The position numbers and the translations under genes are program-made. This document shows, one piece after another, positions 23,892-35,390 of a stretch of 64,000 nucleotides of DNA. Under the pieces are notes generated by a model that was given only the letters and a program-made list of their open reading frames with translations, was not told where the DNA came from and made no database searches. Every line of letters starts with the position of its first letter. Positions within the stretch are counted from its first letter, which is position 1. The stretch spans positions 2,124,631 to 2,188,630 of the forward strand of contig MZZL01000408.1 in the NCBI GenBank assembly GCA_002749535.1, read 5' to 3'. This DNA comes from Apophysomyces variabilis (Eukaryota; Mucoromycota; Mucoromycetes; Mucorales; Mucoraceae).

Positions 23892-25575
23892 GTCTCTTTC
23901 GTTGCCGTGACGGTCTTGCATATGTTCCCCATCACCTCAGTAAAGACACACAGGTCGCCAAAATAAAAACCAAAATCTGATTGAAATTATGACCTCGTGT
24001 ATCTCCTCTTAATAACTGGATTTTGACGTAAACTGGAATCCATAATTTTCTGGTATAATAGAATATGAGCAGATTGCCGTGAATGGGACTATATGTTCTG
24101 ATGTTGTTTAGCCATCGTTCAATATCAATGTCAATATTTCCAACCGACTTGGCTTAAGCTTTTGTGACTGATGTTATAGAGAAATTTGCACTAAGGAAGA
24201 CGATTGATAAACTTGCGGATATTTCCGTTATCCCATCAATGATGCTTGGGATATATCAGTGCAGTCGAAACGGATGAACCTTAGACCACAAATTAGGAAA
24301 CCTACAAGTTTCTCATAACAGACCAACTGATAGTTAAAACGGAAAGGCTAGCGAAGTCAATCAGCTTTTGTTGTCAGCATAATAAAGAAACGTGATCCTC
24401 AAGAAGTAGTGGACCACCTTTTTCTATATTTTAACGGATGCACGTCTATTTTACGTAAGTTTTCCCTTTTTTGTATGGCAATTTATTCGCGAGAAAAGCT
24501 ACGGCAACGAAGCTTCATTGGCGGGCTGTTTTCCTAAGAGGCAAGTCAAAAGCATCATTTTACAGGTTCTTGCAAGGTAATTTGCGTCAGCCAAAAAGTA
24601 CTTCTGCGCCAGCGAATATGATACCTTAACGTTCGTTCCTACGCTAAATCTGGTTGCCTCCGCTCCGACTCCAGATGTGGTACAATCCCCCAAAACCGCG
24701 CTTTATTCGTAGAAAAAATAATATAAAATAAAAAACCTCTTCATCCATCTCAACTCATATCTTGAAAGACGCACTACAATCGACTTTTTTTGGGGGGAGG
24801 GGAGATGTCAGAAGAAACGATGGAAGAAACATGGTTGGGTGTGAACCACATCTTTCGTCTTCTCTTCGGCAACCTACGCCTTTGCGCCAACTAGAAAGAA
24901 GAATCCCCAAAGTAAGTAGTCCAAATCTTGCCGAGTTCTAAGATAAACATGAGAATAAACTGGTATGCTCTTATTAAGTTATGGTGCATTCAAGTAAGCG
25001 GCACTATAAGAACAGAAAGGTGGTTGGGTGATAAAGCAAAACCAGTCATGTCTACCAACTAGTGTATGAAATTTATATGCTTGCTTGGAGAATTTTCTAC
25101 TTCCTTTGAACTTCCGAACCTTATTTTTCGTGACTCATATGCTCTAAGATATTATCTCCAACATTTTGTTTTAATAGCGGTAGGTCTTGCTGATCACTCC
25201 AGACTCTTCCGTGAATGTATTGGCTGTAATTATCATTCAGATTTGGTTAACACATTAACATTCTATTCTATCTATGTGCTACTGAGGCACCGGTGGACAC
25301 AGAATAGCAAAGTGAGAAGAACCACTTATCATCACCAATCGTTCAGATTTTACAAAAATATGTTATTAACCATCCCGATCGGCACATTATCCGCGCCCTA
25401 TCATAGATATCCAAGTAGAACAATTATTTATCACATAGAAGAATTAATCAGAGTTTCGCTTATTCCTTGGTGTTTCTTACTTTTTTATACACAGAAGGCT
25501 CTTTTTCCCTTTCCTTCCCATCGCCCGTTTCTTTTACAGTCTGCCTCCTCTTTATGCTCCCAAAAATTTCAATAG
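23892..25575. other. Interval between CHS7 and the decayed Fanzor gene
   Basis: Contains one DIRS-like terminus (24600–24745). The expected N-terminal third of the Fanzor relic should lie at 24.8–25.6 kb but I could not recognise it in any frame. Confidence 0.5.
24600..24745 (+). mobile_element. Diverged DIRS-type left terminus
   Basis: The stretch CAGATGTGGTAC … CCGCGCTTTATTCGTAG … ATAAAATAAAAAACCTC parallels the left terminal repeat of the intact DIRS element (GGATGTGGTATAG … CCGCGCTATTTTATTCGTAG … ATAAAAAATATTTCC). Sequence just outside (GTTGCCTCCGCTCCGACTC) parallels GTTGACTCCACTCGGACATC of the intact copy. No coding region follows, so it is a solo or truncated end of a related, older element. 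Alignment was by eye. Confidence 0.5.
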
Positions 25576-28474
25576 CAAAACTGCGGCAATATGCCACAGC
25601 CTGTCGAAATATGTGGAATGGCGCCACGGTTCCCTACATTACCCAACGACTCATACTGTTGCTATTACGATTCGCTCTGGCTCCCGAAAGGGAAAGACAA
25701 AACTACAACTTGTGGAAGCGGAAGCAGGAAAGAAAAGACAAGCATGACATGTATACTCTTTCCTTACGTGTCATGTAGATCTAACTAGGATATAATAATC
25801 TAGGGCGAGAATAAATCATCAGTTGCAACTCTCGACTGGCGCATAAAGTATCAAACTTGCCGCCTAAGAAAGCTCGAAAACCGGGTATCCGCGGACGATC
25901 CACGTGTACAGAAGCTGTCAGCCATTATCGCTACCCTAAAATCAACCAGATCAAATTTACTTGCACAAAAGAGCAATCAGAAGGAACTAGCAAGTAACCC
26001 ATCTAGGGAAAGAGAAGATGACGAAATGGACAAGGTTCAGTTGAACGATGAAGATGCACAATGGGAAAGGAACGGAGAAGAAGACGAAGAATATCAGAAA
26101 GGTACGAAAGATGACGAAAAGGAAGCAGAGGAGGAAGAGGAAGTGCCAACATCCCGCAGCCATCAAGCAGGTGAAAAGCGCCCTATTCTAGCATCGACAT
26201 CTTCAGAGCCGAATTCAAAAAAGAGGAAAATAACCCAAGAAACGAGCCGCTCCAGACTTCAAAGGTTAACAACTCTAAGAAAGCGGCTATTAGCATTGGA
26301 AGACGTCTCGGTAGACAACATCACAGTGAGGAAGCTACAAAAGGAATTTAGCACTGCCGAGTTGAACCTGAAAGAAGCCGAGGCAGTCTTAGACGTGTAT
26401 AGCTTCATCAAGCCTTTTTTTCTTTGTCCTACTGGCGAGCTTGCTGTTGATCGACACCCATTGCTGAATGCCCCTTTGATGCTGCTCGCAAATACAGTGT
26501 TTACGATAACTGATAACAAAGAATTTACGCGTTCTATTTGCCCCGCTGTTCGACCGTCGGCCATATATTCCCTTGTTTTAAATCCTACCACAACCTTCGA
26601 AATATTATGCTGTACCAGAGACGACATGGACGGGTTTGACGTCGTTGGCCCAAATGGCAAAACAATGACAAGCTGCCCCGATGCCACCCATAATCCTAAA
26701 TACATTCTCGGTGCCTTTTTTGACCTCGAGCGAGTAGATCGCATATGCCACAAACATAGTCTGAAATTTGACAATGTCCTTTTCATCATATGAGCATACA
26801 AGGGACTGTGTTGGAAAACAGAAAAGTTGCAAGATCCCGATACGAGAAACGTAAAAAGAAGCATACACGGCCTTCAGCAACGATTTTGCGAAAGGCTCAA
26901 GAAAGCGATACCGTTACAGCCATCGGCAAGGATATCGTTAAAACCACAGGAAAAGTCAAGCAATTGGAAAAGAGTCTTAGAGATAGGATGGAAACTATAT
27001 GTTTACTGACGGAAGAAATCAACGCTATCAAAGATGGTCGATCCAACACATCGAATGCGGAAGATCTCATTGATACTATTGCTTTCAGGAATGGTTTGAA
27101 AAACGAAAGGAAACAAGAAAACAAAAAACTGCTTCTCGAACGGAAAAAATTGCAGAATTTCCGACACGACAAGTATCTCGCAGTCCAGGTAAAGTGCCTA
27201 CTGGCACAAACCTTGCTAAGTAAACGTCTCCCTTTTACAGGCCATCATTGACGAAGAGATCGAAAAGAGCGATCAAAAATTAAGCAAGGGCGCAAAAGAA
27301 AACGGAAAACGAAGGACAAAGACCTGACGAAAATTACAGCGAATAGTTTCGAATGTGAAGATGACGTTTTAAAAATGGATATCAGAGGAATGACCGAAGA
27401 TCCAAGAACAGGAATCACGTTTTCCGGCACCAATTACGGTGTTGTCACAATGTCGGAATCGGTTTCTTTGCCAATTGAACGTTTTGCCTACCATCTGAAG
27501 CTTCATAACCGATTCAGTGCACTTGAGACTCAGGATGACGACACCGAAGATGACTTGGCGTCAGATTTCCAAAAGATACCAAAGACCTTCAAAATCACTG
27601 CGAAACAAATTGATGACCTTTCCTTTACAAGACGCGTCAGAAGACAAAGGGAGTATAGGAAAAGGGTAAGAGCCGTGCTTCATGTGGAGCTACGCTGCAA
27701 TGACAATTCTTTCTGCATCGTAGGCGACCGAAGAGGGAAAGAAGGTAAAAGCTATCGAAAAGAAATTTGTCAAAGAACAATGTCGGAAATGCAGTTGACA
27801 TCGACAGTTTGCACAATTATCGCAAGGTAGTATTATACTGTTCTACTGAACTAAACAACTAACTTAGGTCTGATTATAGATTGCGATAGATAACAGAGAT
27901 ATACTGAGGAAATTCTATTCGGAGAAGAAATCAGTAAAAAAGTCAAAACGCACTCAAGATATATACACGCAGAAAGCATACGCTACCGTTGCTTCAAATG
28001 AACGCAATTTCCTGAATGGTTCGGGAAAGAAGACCAATATCTTACTTATGATGACTGGCTCGGCCAGAACAGGAGTGTGCTCCCCTATCCGAGGACATTA
28101 CCGGCGTGGTGGGAAGAAATTGAGAGAGCAACATTTACAACAAACATCGGTGGGGATCATAAACGAATTCCGTTCTTCTCAACTCTGTCCTTACGGCTAC
28201 CAACTTCTCTCCCACCCCGAACAAGAAAAAAGATGGCAATATCAAGAAAAACTTTGGCACAGTCATTTGTACAAATTTCCGAATGCATTATTGTGAAGAA
28301 AGGGTACGGTTCATGTGGCCGGGACCAAAATGCTGCCCTGAAAATTGCTCTCGCCGGGACGAGTGCCCTTTTCTCAAAACACCACGAGCCATTTCCGGAG
28401 TTCAACCCAAAGAAAGCCAGTAAAAACTTGCTGGATAATAATCTGTTAGCTTCGCTTATGTCCATCCCGGAGGG
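25576..28474 (+). pseudogene. Decayed Fanzor/TnpB-like RuvC nuclease gene (copy 1)
   Basis: Collinear with the intact Fanzor at 58.8–62.8 kb over its last two thirds. Inferred exon blocks: 25576–25750, 25823–about 26790, 26792–27188, 27241–27665, 27724–27826, 27880–28474. Matching pairs include RNMWNGATV/KNMWAGSLY, FTRSICPAVRPSA/FTASICPTISPAS, TFSGTNYG/TFSGTDYG, RGHYRRGGKKLRE/KGHPKRGGKWLRA, NEFRSSQLC/DEHRSSQTC and GRDQNAA/NRDVQAA. Signs of decay: the first RuvC Asp is Asn (AAT at 27432); the frame breaks near 26791 and near 27780 (in-frame TGA) and again near 28290; the second Cys of the first zinc pair is Gly (CPYG). The N-terminal third was not found. The gene ends where repeat copy A begins. 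Three introns sit at the same codon positions as in the intact gene, so it is not a processed copy. Confidence 0.8.
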
Positions 28475-28752
28475 GTGCGGCATGGGTGCCCGCGCTTAGC
28501 AGCGGGATACTTTCGGGGTAAGTAAAAAGACAGCAATGTACCCTTCCGGTTTGCTAACCATGAAGTATATTTCCCGCTACTCGAATGAATTCTGTGTCCC
28601 ACTGAAGTACCAGATTCATGTAAGCAAAGTATACTTCTCGCATAACTGATTTGGTTAATGACATAAAATTAGTTTACTTTTAGCATAAATTTGGTGCTTT
28701 CATGGGCGTAGAATTTGTTTTGCAGTAGCGCAAAATATGATTCAATAAACTG
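28474..28752 (+). repeat. Inverted-repeat element, copy A
   Basis: One of four related copies in the window. Shared landmarks are GTAAGTAAAAAGACA, GCTAACCATGAA, CGAATGAATTCTGTGTCC and a tail TTCAATAAAC. The loop between its arms is intron-like: GTAAGC donor at 28620, acceptor TTTTAG at 28683. The 5' end overlaps the last codons of the decayed Fanzor and carries a hairpin (CCCGC 28489–28493 with GCGGG 28502–28506). The arms of this copy are more eroded than in B and C. Confidence 0.7.
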
Positions 28753-28788
28753 TAGTTGAACTCCGCTGTTGAAAGGACTCTGGTATTA

Positions 28789-30190
28789 ATGAACTGTCAT
28801 CCGACAAAAGACGAAGTTGCGCAACTGTTTAAGACATGGTTACAGGATAAACACAACAAAGTAAGCCTGACACAGATTCAGATCGAATAAAATGTCCAAC
28901 TTCTCATCCTGCAGACATGCTTCGATTGCCGTGCGAAAGGTCCATCATGGGCATCGGTCACTTTCGGGATCTATATCTGCCAAGACTGCGCAGCATCCCA
29001 CAGAAATCTCGGCGTACACATCAGCTTCGTAAAGTATGTTTAAAAGACAAAAGAGAAGAAAAATCAGACGCTTGAATACGGCACTACTGCGGCATGACTG
29101 ATTGACAGTAGAAACTTTTATTAGGTCCACCTTACTCGATAGCTGGACGAGGGAACAACTGGAAATGATGAAATGTGGAGGCAACCAAGCGGCTTATGAA
29201 GGATTCGCGAAAACAATTACGACGAATGACATACAAACCAAGTATACCAGTAAGCTTGCAATGCAATACAAGCAACAGCTACAGAAAAAGGCGAAACATT
29301 CCTTGGATGCACCGACATCAATCACTCAGACGGAGGATCTTCTGGGCGATTTGATCGAACCTGTCCAAAGCAATTTATTAATAGACATAGATACAACTAT
29401 GCCATCGCAACCAACACCTACAAACAAAGCTCAGACGGACGAGGATTTCTTCGCTTTATGGGATAAACCACAGCCATCATCCACCACAGCCACAAAAGCG
29501 ATCAGTTCCTATAGATCAAGACCTACCGCAAAATCCACCTCACGTCTTGGTATCCGTAAAGCAGATATATCAGAATTTAATTATGAAGCAGCAGAAGCAA
29601 GGGATGCACAAAAAGAGGACATACCATCTACGCCTAAGATTTCTTCTTCTTCGGCTGCTGCACGTTTCTCCACCCCTCCACCCCAACGCATTGTATCTTC
29701 AAGGCTAGAGTATCGGCCTGAGGAGCCAGAAACATCTATCACAACTAAAGCACCCGAGACAGATCGATTAGGTATGGCTACACGGTATGTGCCAAACCAG
29801 AAACGAGAAAGTGCATTAGCACAACAGCATCCTTCTTCTTCTTCTTCAAACGACGAGCCAACCTTTGCGCGAGACCGGTTTGGGAACGCTAAATCGATCT
29901 CGTCGGATCAATATTTTGGTCGAAACGAATATGATCCTCAACAAGTAGCCGCCAATTCAGCAAGGTTGGCGCAGTTTCAGGGTGCATCCAGCATTTCTTC
30001 GGATCAGTATTTTGGTAGGAAACAAGAACCACAGGATGATTTTTCGGGAGGGTACGTTCGCGGTACGGGGACTTACCGACACAATCATCGCGGGAACTCG
30101 ACTCCTTTTACCAAGAAACTATTGACTGTTGCAAGTAAAGGTGCAGCCAAGGTAAAGAAAAAGAAGTTATCAGAAACGAAGCCATTTTAA
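28789..30190 (+). CDS. GLO3: ArfGAP of the Glo3/ARFGAP2-3 type
   Basis: Three exons: 28789–28860, 28915–29033 and 29125–30190, giving 418 aa. The ArfGAP zinc finger is at the N-terminus: CFDC and CQDC separated by 16 residues, followed by the arginine-finger segment [10 protein letters not shown]. Exon 3 continues [20 protein letters not shown], the conserved second half of the domain. The C-terminal half holds two copies of the Glo3 motif [10 protein letters not shown], which binds SNAREs and coatomer in Glo3/ARFGAP2/3 but is absent from other ArfGAPs. It activates Arf1 GTP hydrolysis for COPI coat release in Golgi-to-ER transport. The start ATG gives [14 protein letters not shown], the normal length before the finger. 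Confidence 0.9.
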
Positions 30191-30636
30191 GCTTTACTTT
30201 TTTCTTTACTATATATGTGTAGCTTCAGCGGGTGTTATCAGAGATGGAGGTAAAGTCGATCTTGTGGATATCCCTCCATATAATTTTTTTTCGCTTTACT
30301 CATTTATTTTTCTCTTTATGCTTAGTAGCAACGGCATTCATAAAGTTAAGAGTCAGATAACCTTTGCTCTAAATTGGGATATGAAAGAAAAGAAAGTGAG
30401 TGATGAGCGAGCAGGTCGGGAAAGGTAGAAATCTTTCAAATGATAGGTCATATGATGCCCGCGATGATTCCATAGAGTGGGTTTGAACATACAGTTCTGT
30501 CTAGAGTAGAATGCCTTTGTACTGAAAGCGAAAAATTGATTCTGGAAAAGAAAAAATAACATGTTTCTTATTGCTGGAGATTTCTACCTTTGTTTATCCA
30601 ACTCTTATGCTTTTACGTCCTCTGTGTGAGTGTGCG

Positions 30637-30669
<33 letters not shown>

Positions 30670-31339
30670 TAGCGGAAAGATTAATAGGGTTCGATGAATT
30701 GTTTGGATTTTGCAGCCTTTCAGCGTAACATAGCTTTCTATCCAGGGGTTCTTGTTATTCTTAGTCTTTCCATGTGTTTTTTTTCTTCCTTTTCGGAATA
30801 TCAACGCACAGATGAGTTCATATTCTTGCAAACATATATGCGCGCTGGGAAGAAGCATGGTTACTTTTTGGTCAGTAGCATGAGATGCCGGGACCCACAG
30901 ACTTTGGGAGGCTTCTTTGCATCACTGTTTTGAATAACAAACGGCGTGATCATCTTCTTATAGAACTACTGTATGCATTGACGATGATATTCATAAGAGG
31001 ACCATGCCTTACTTTTGTTTGCTTTCGGTTAGCATTTTCTCTTTTCCATGCCTGTGTCATGGGTCGTATATATTTATTGATTTCTTTTTTTTTTTTTGCT
31101 TTTTGCCTCAAGGTTGGTCTTTTCTTTTTTGTTTTTTCTTGTTTTGCTTTTGCTGTACCAGTGAAGTGACACAATAACAAGGCGTATTTTGTTTGCTTGT
31201 CTGTTGAGTTATGTAATAAAAAAAAGGAAATAGAGAAAGAAAACAAAATGAAGTATTTAGGGGAAATTCAGGGTAATAAAGAAGGAGAGGGGTTTAGGGT
31301 TTTTGAAAAAGAAAAAGAATGTACAAGATCAAGTTGTTT
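30191..31339. other. Intergenic between convergent genes
   Basis: 3' flanks of the GLO3-type gene and the minus-strand coiled-coil/PB1 gene. T-rich, with a microsatellite; no recognisable gene. Confidence 0.6.
30636..30669. repeat. (AT)n(AG)n microsatellite
   Basis: An AT run passes directly into an AG run in the 3' intergenic region. Confidence 0.9.
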
Positions 31340-32800
31340 TCAGAAGAAGCGTGCTGCGGTGCTGATGATGCTGAGTGATTCTATTTCTTCTGGACGACAT
31401 AAAGGAGATGCATCTGCAAATGACCAATTGTTTTCTTCTATATCCCTGGAGCAAAATAGATCGAAGCAAGGCTGCATTTCTGGAATGGATGTTTGATAGT
31501 TGTTGTCGGAGGATGCGGTGTTTGTTGTTGTGGATTCCAGTATGGAAGCAGTTGCAGAATGCATCTCCACATCCGGGATAGGTTCGGGATACACCAGGTT
31601 TGCATCCCCAGCGAATTGTGTAGAGTGATAGTCCTTAGTAATGCTGCCTGGGAAACCGATGCCATGGGATAAGTTTCTTCTTTCATTCTCACACTATTTT
31701 TTTTTCGAGAAAAAAAAAGGTTTGTACATTAAAAAGCATGGTTCATACGAGGAGAAAAGAAAAAGGTTCAAAATATGGTTACCTGATCTTCTTTTTTCAG
31801 TCGCTGTCGTTTATGCTGTTGTTGATGCTGATGTGGTGAGTTGTGATCTTCCGATGTTATGCTGACATAGATGCGAAGTATGCATTTATAACCATCCTTC
31901 TCCCATCGATCGCCTCGTTCAACTGCATCTCGGTAGGAATGATATCCATCCAATAGAATCCTATCCCCATCTCGGTCGATATATGTCAGATCGAATCGAT
32001 CCGTCGCGATCTGATAAAGCTGTTGTATCTGCAAGTAGAAAAAGAATAGAGAACGAACAATATGAGGATAGCTTCCCTTTTTTATGAATAGGCTTTCTTT
32101 TGTTCATTGACGAGAACAAAAACCTTACCTTTTGCCGTAAATCGCTGTAGCTCACAAAGAAGTTGTCTCCGTAATATCCAAAGACGCGGCAGTAATGTCC
32201 ATTGTTTAAATAGGTCTTGAAAATAACGGAATGACCTACACAGAATTCCGTTTCATCGGTAGGGTTCTGGGCTTGTATTTCTCTGATTTTCTCGGTTTCT
32301 GTGCGTTCTTCATCCATCCATTTGACCTCCAGTTGTAGCTTGGTGATTGTCTCCCGGGCATTTTCCATCTCCATTTCTTTTCTCCTCAAGACTTCTTCAG
32401 ATTGGTCCTGAGCCCAGGAAATTCTAGCTATCTCAGCCTCCAGCGTTGCCACGAATGACTTCTGCTGCCTTAACTCGGCTAGTAGTACACTGTTGGCTTC
32501 TCGTGACGCAGCATACCGTTCTTCCAACTCCATTTTTGCTGCCGCAGTATCTGTAACCTCCCGTTTCAGCATTTCGTTGTCTTCTTCGAGCAACTTGACA
32601 TACTGCTCCATTTCTTTCAGTCTTTCTTGGTTATTCTCCGCCTCTTTTAATCGCTGTTCAGTTGTTTGAATCATGTTATTTCCTTCTTTTTCTAATGCTG
32701 CTAGCTTGTCCAGTAGCTGTTGATGATGATTGGTCGCAGTCTTGGATTGATCTTCCGATTCTTTTTCTTGGGTAGTTGATTTTGAACAATTCCAAATCAT
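31340..32800 (-). CDS. Coiled-coil protein with a PB1-like domain
   Basis: Three exons on the minus strand: 32800–32129, 32028–31783 and 31693–31340, giving 423 aa with phase-0 junctions. Residues about 25–185 form a long coiled coil rich in Glu, Lys, Gln and Leu. Residues about 195–290 read VGHSVIFKTYLNNGHYCRVF, then FFVSYSDLRQKIQQLYQI, then LTYIDRDGDRILLDGYHSY and end in CILRIYVS. That order (basic strand, SYSDLRQKI helix, acidic YIDRDGD loop) matches a PB1 domain with both faces, a hetero-oligomerisation fold found in Bem1, Cdc24 and p62. A His/Gln/Lys-rich linker and an acidic Ser/Thr tail follow. A scaffold role is inferred; no named homologue recognised. The start MIWNCSKSTT is the ATG closest to the coiled coil. 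Confidence 0.75.
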
Positions 32801-33698
32801 TTTGAAGGATAAATGACGAGGATTAGAACAGAATAACACAGCGTTTGCAAACGGTAGCAGAACGGTCAGGAAGAGGAAAAGACAAAGACAATATGAAGTT
32901 CTATGTGTCTTATATATTGTTTGGCTTGAACCTTTTTTTTCATTTCCGCTAACTTTTCTCTCCAAAAAACACAACAAACCTTAAAATACACAGAGTAGTT
33001 CTGTGGTACCAGAACTTTGTTATCATACTTTTGTGTGCGTTTTTCTTTTGCAGGATGAACTACTTCTATGCTTTTGTTTTTCCATTCAGCGAGATAAAAA
33101 AAAGTGCCGCTAGTACTTCTTTTTGACAAATAATGCTACAAAGTTTTCTGTTTTAGTCAACAGCAGCATCAGGGACGACATGCTTTTTGGTTCACTGTTG
33201 TCATGATGTAAGATTTCTGCGGGATGTATTCTCGCGCGCTTACATATCCTACTCCAATGTTCCATGATGCATTCCCCGACTGACTGTGGGAAGTAACGTC
33301 TTTTGGTTGAAACGTTACATTTTTTTTCTTTCGTGGTGTAATCTAGGTCATGCGTCCAGTCTTTGTCTATAGCTTCCCGAAAAGCCGACCGATACAACGT
33401 ATCAAGAAGAAAATTAAAAGAAAAACAATCCTACATACTTGCCCTGGTTTCAGTTTCCATAGCGATCATGATCCGGAATGGGGCCGCAAAGCTGTTGAGT
33501 ATAACAGAAACCAAGCTAAATGAAAAGTGGGTATTCACATGCCTTTTTAGCTCATTCCCATCTTGTAGCACCAATTAGGAAGTCTAATGTACAACTGCAA
33601 GAGGACAATCTTTAGGTCATCCTACAATGGCGGAGTTGGGTCAGATCAGCTTTCTTTTAGTTTTTTTTATTATTGCTGCTAGTATATCCCTTTGTCTA
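32801..33698. other. Intergenic; unassigned minus-strand frame 33397–33110
   Basis: Contains the 5' region of the PB1 gene and the 3' flank of TIM21. A 95-codon minus-strand frame (33397–33110) has fairly even composition (for example FPQSVGECIMEHWSRICKR) and could be an exon of an unknown gene, but I recognise nothing in it. Confidence 0.4.
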
Positions 33699-34571
33699 TC
33701 AATGCTGCTCCAAGTAGATCCTGCGCTGTGAGAAGCCGGGTCCAGGTACATCCACAAACAGTTGCTTGTATTGCCATTTATCCTTGTCATCCTGCATATA
33801 ACCATTTAAAACCCCTTACTCCTTTGTCATCTACTTCCTTTTTTATACCTTGATCATTTCCAACATTCCTGTTCCCTCGTTATTGGGTCCTTCTACGTAA
33901 AATCGCATGAATAAATGCGGCTGACCTTCTTGATCGTTGATGATTTGGTATCGGATACGTCGATTCCGTCTCATACGATTACGGCTAGGTTCTCCATGCC
34001 CTTTAATTGGTTCACCCAGAATCTCCACAAGCTAGGCCAACGTTATTTTTAGCGTTTCATCTGCTAGTGTCTATATCCTTTTGGATTACTTCTTCATTTT
34101 TTCGGACACGGTCGACAGCATCGGAGAAAATGGATGTTGAGCTTTGCGAACCAAACAATTCGGAACCAACAAAGTACACTAATGCTCCGGTAACCGCCAC
34201 ACCTGTGAGTATGACGCCTACATTGACTGTAGCCTTCGACGCAGCAACAACTAAACATACAGAGAAGGAACGAAGAGAATCAGTTCCGGTCAAAACGGAA
34301 AAGCAGCTGGCAAACTGGAGATATCTCTTCTCTTTGATCTACCTTTTTGAGGTGTAGTTAACTCTTTCCATTCCTTAGCTGTCTGTTGGGAAATAATAGC
34401 ACCTGGTCTACGTGACGATTGAGGGGCTACGCTTGCTAATGAACGACGTTGAATTGGACGCGTGGTGCTCAAAACACGGAAAGAGCGTATACTAAACAGA
34501 TTGAAAGTTTCAATAAGGGAAAAGAGGGTACAAAAACAAACAACAGGCACCTACTTTAACAAACGAAACAT
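33699..34571 (-). CDS. TIM21: Mitochondrial import inner membrane translocase subunit Tim21
   Basis: Five exons on the minus strand: 34571–34555, 34491–34343, 34250–34090, 34031–33849 and 33791–33699, giving 200 aa with closed phases. The N-terminus is basic and Ser/Arg-rich (FRVLSTTRPIQRRSLAS), fitting a mitochondrial presequence. One membrane segment (VGVILTGVAVTGALVYFV) follows, then the Tim21 intermembrane-space domain: SELFGSQSS, DAVDRVRKNEE, LGEPIKGHGE, RNRRIRYQII and FYVEGPNNEGTGML, closing with WQYKQLFVDVPG. Tim21 couples the TOM and TIM23 complexes and also binds respiratory-chain complexes. The first exon is only 17 nt, so automatic gene callers may miss the start. Length matches the family. 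Confidence 0.9.
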
Positions 34572-35390
34572 GGTACGCGAAATTAAAAAGATCGGCTTGT
34601 GTGTGTACGTACGCTCGGTGGAAGTACGCCCACGAAGTGATACAGTCTCCAGGTGACTATGCAGGGCGGGGATACAAAAACTTTACCCATGGGGGTTGCA
34701 AGATAAATGGGCCATACAACATTTGAGAAATCAGGAAGCCGATTACATATCCTTCATGTATAGACAGAGATAGATACTAGCAGTAAATGGGAAGGACAAT
34801 GAATGGAAGTGATGCAGATCTTGGATAGACTGTGGATTTCTTGGTTGATATAGAATGGTGGAGTCATATTCCAATGATGTAGCCGATATGAATTCTAGTC
34901 ATTAAGGACGTTTCCATGCGAAGATTACCAGCAGCTGCACATTCGAGTCATGTCATGGAAAGCCTGCACGGATCAAGTTATTTCGTTAACGTAGGAAGCT
35001 TGCTTCCAAATATAAAGGACCCTTTTCTTCTATTTTCGGTAATCACCGAAACAAAAAGCTCTTGATGACATGACGCCATTCTTCAATTAAACCCTCTGGG
35101 TTTTTGTCATCCGGCTATGATCATGCTTGGGGTACGGGAAATCGACGGGGTTGGCGGGGAAATTCATATCAAATGATTAGCTGATGTCCCTGAACTTTCG
35201 TTCGACGTTTAATGATTGGTCCGGAAATTCAGGGTTCACTTATTGAATTTTTTTACTTCTAACACGGGTGAAGATATAGGACATGGCATTTTTATACACG
35301 ATGGGGGAAAAGCACGAAAAAAGCGGGATAGGGAAACGTGAGCGGGTAAAAATGCGAAGATGGGAGGGACAAAAACAAAGGATGAAATGC
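34572..35390. other. Intergenic: TIM21 promoter and hexokinase 3' flank
   Basis: No recognisable gene or repeat. Short open frames only. Confidence 0.6.

Noticed and set aside
25066..25575. A 169-codon plus-strand frame as N-terminus of the decayed Fanzor
   Set aside because: I could find no block in it matching the first third of the intact Fanzor; an acceptor-like AATAG lies at its end, so exon similarity starts only at 25576.
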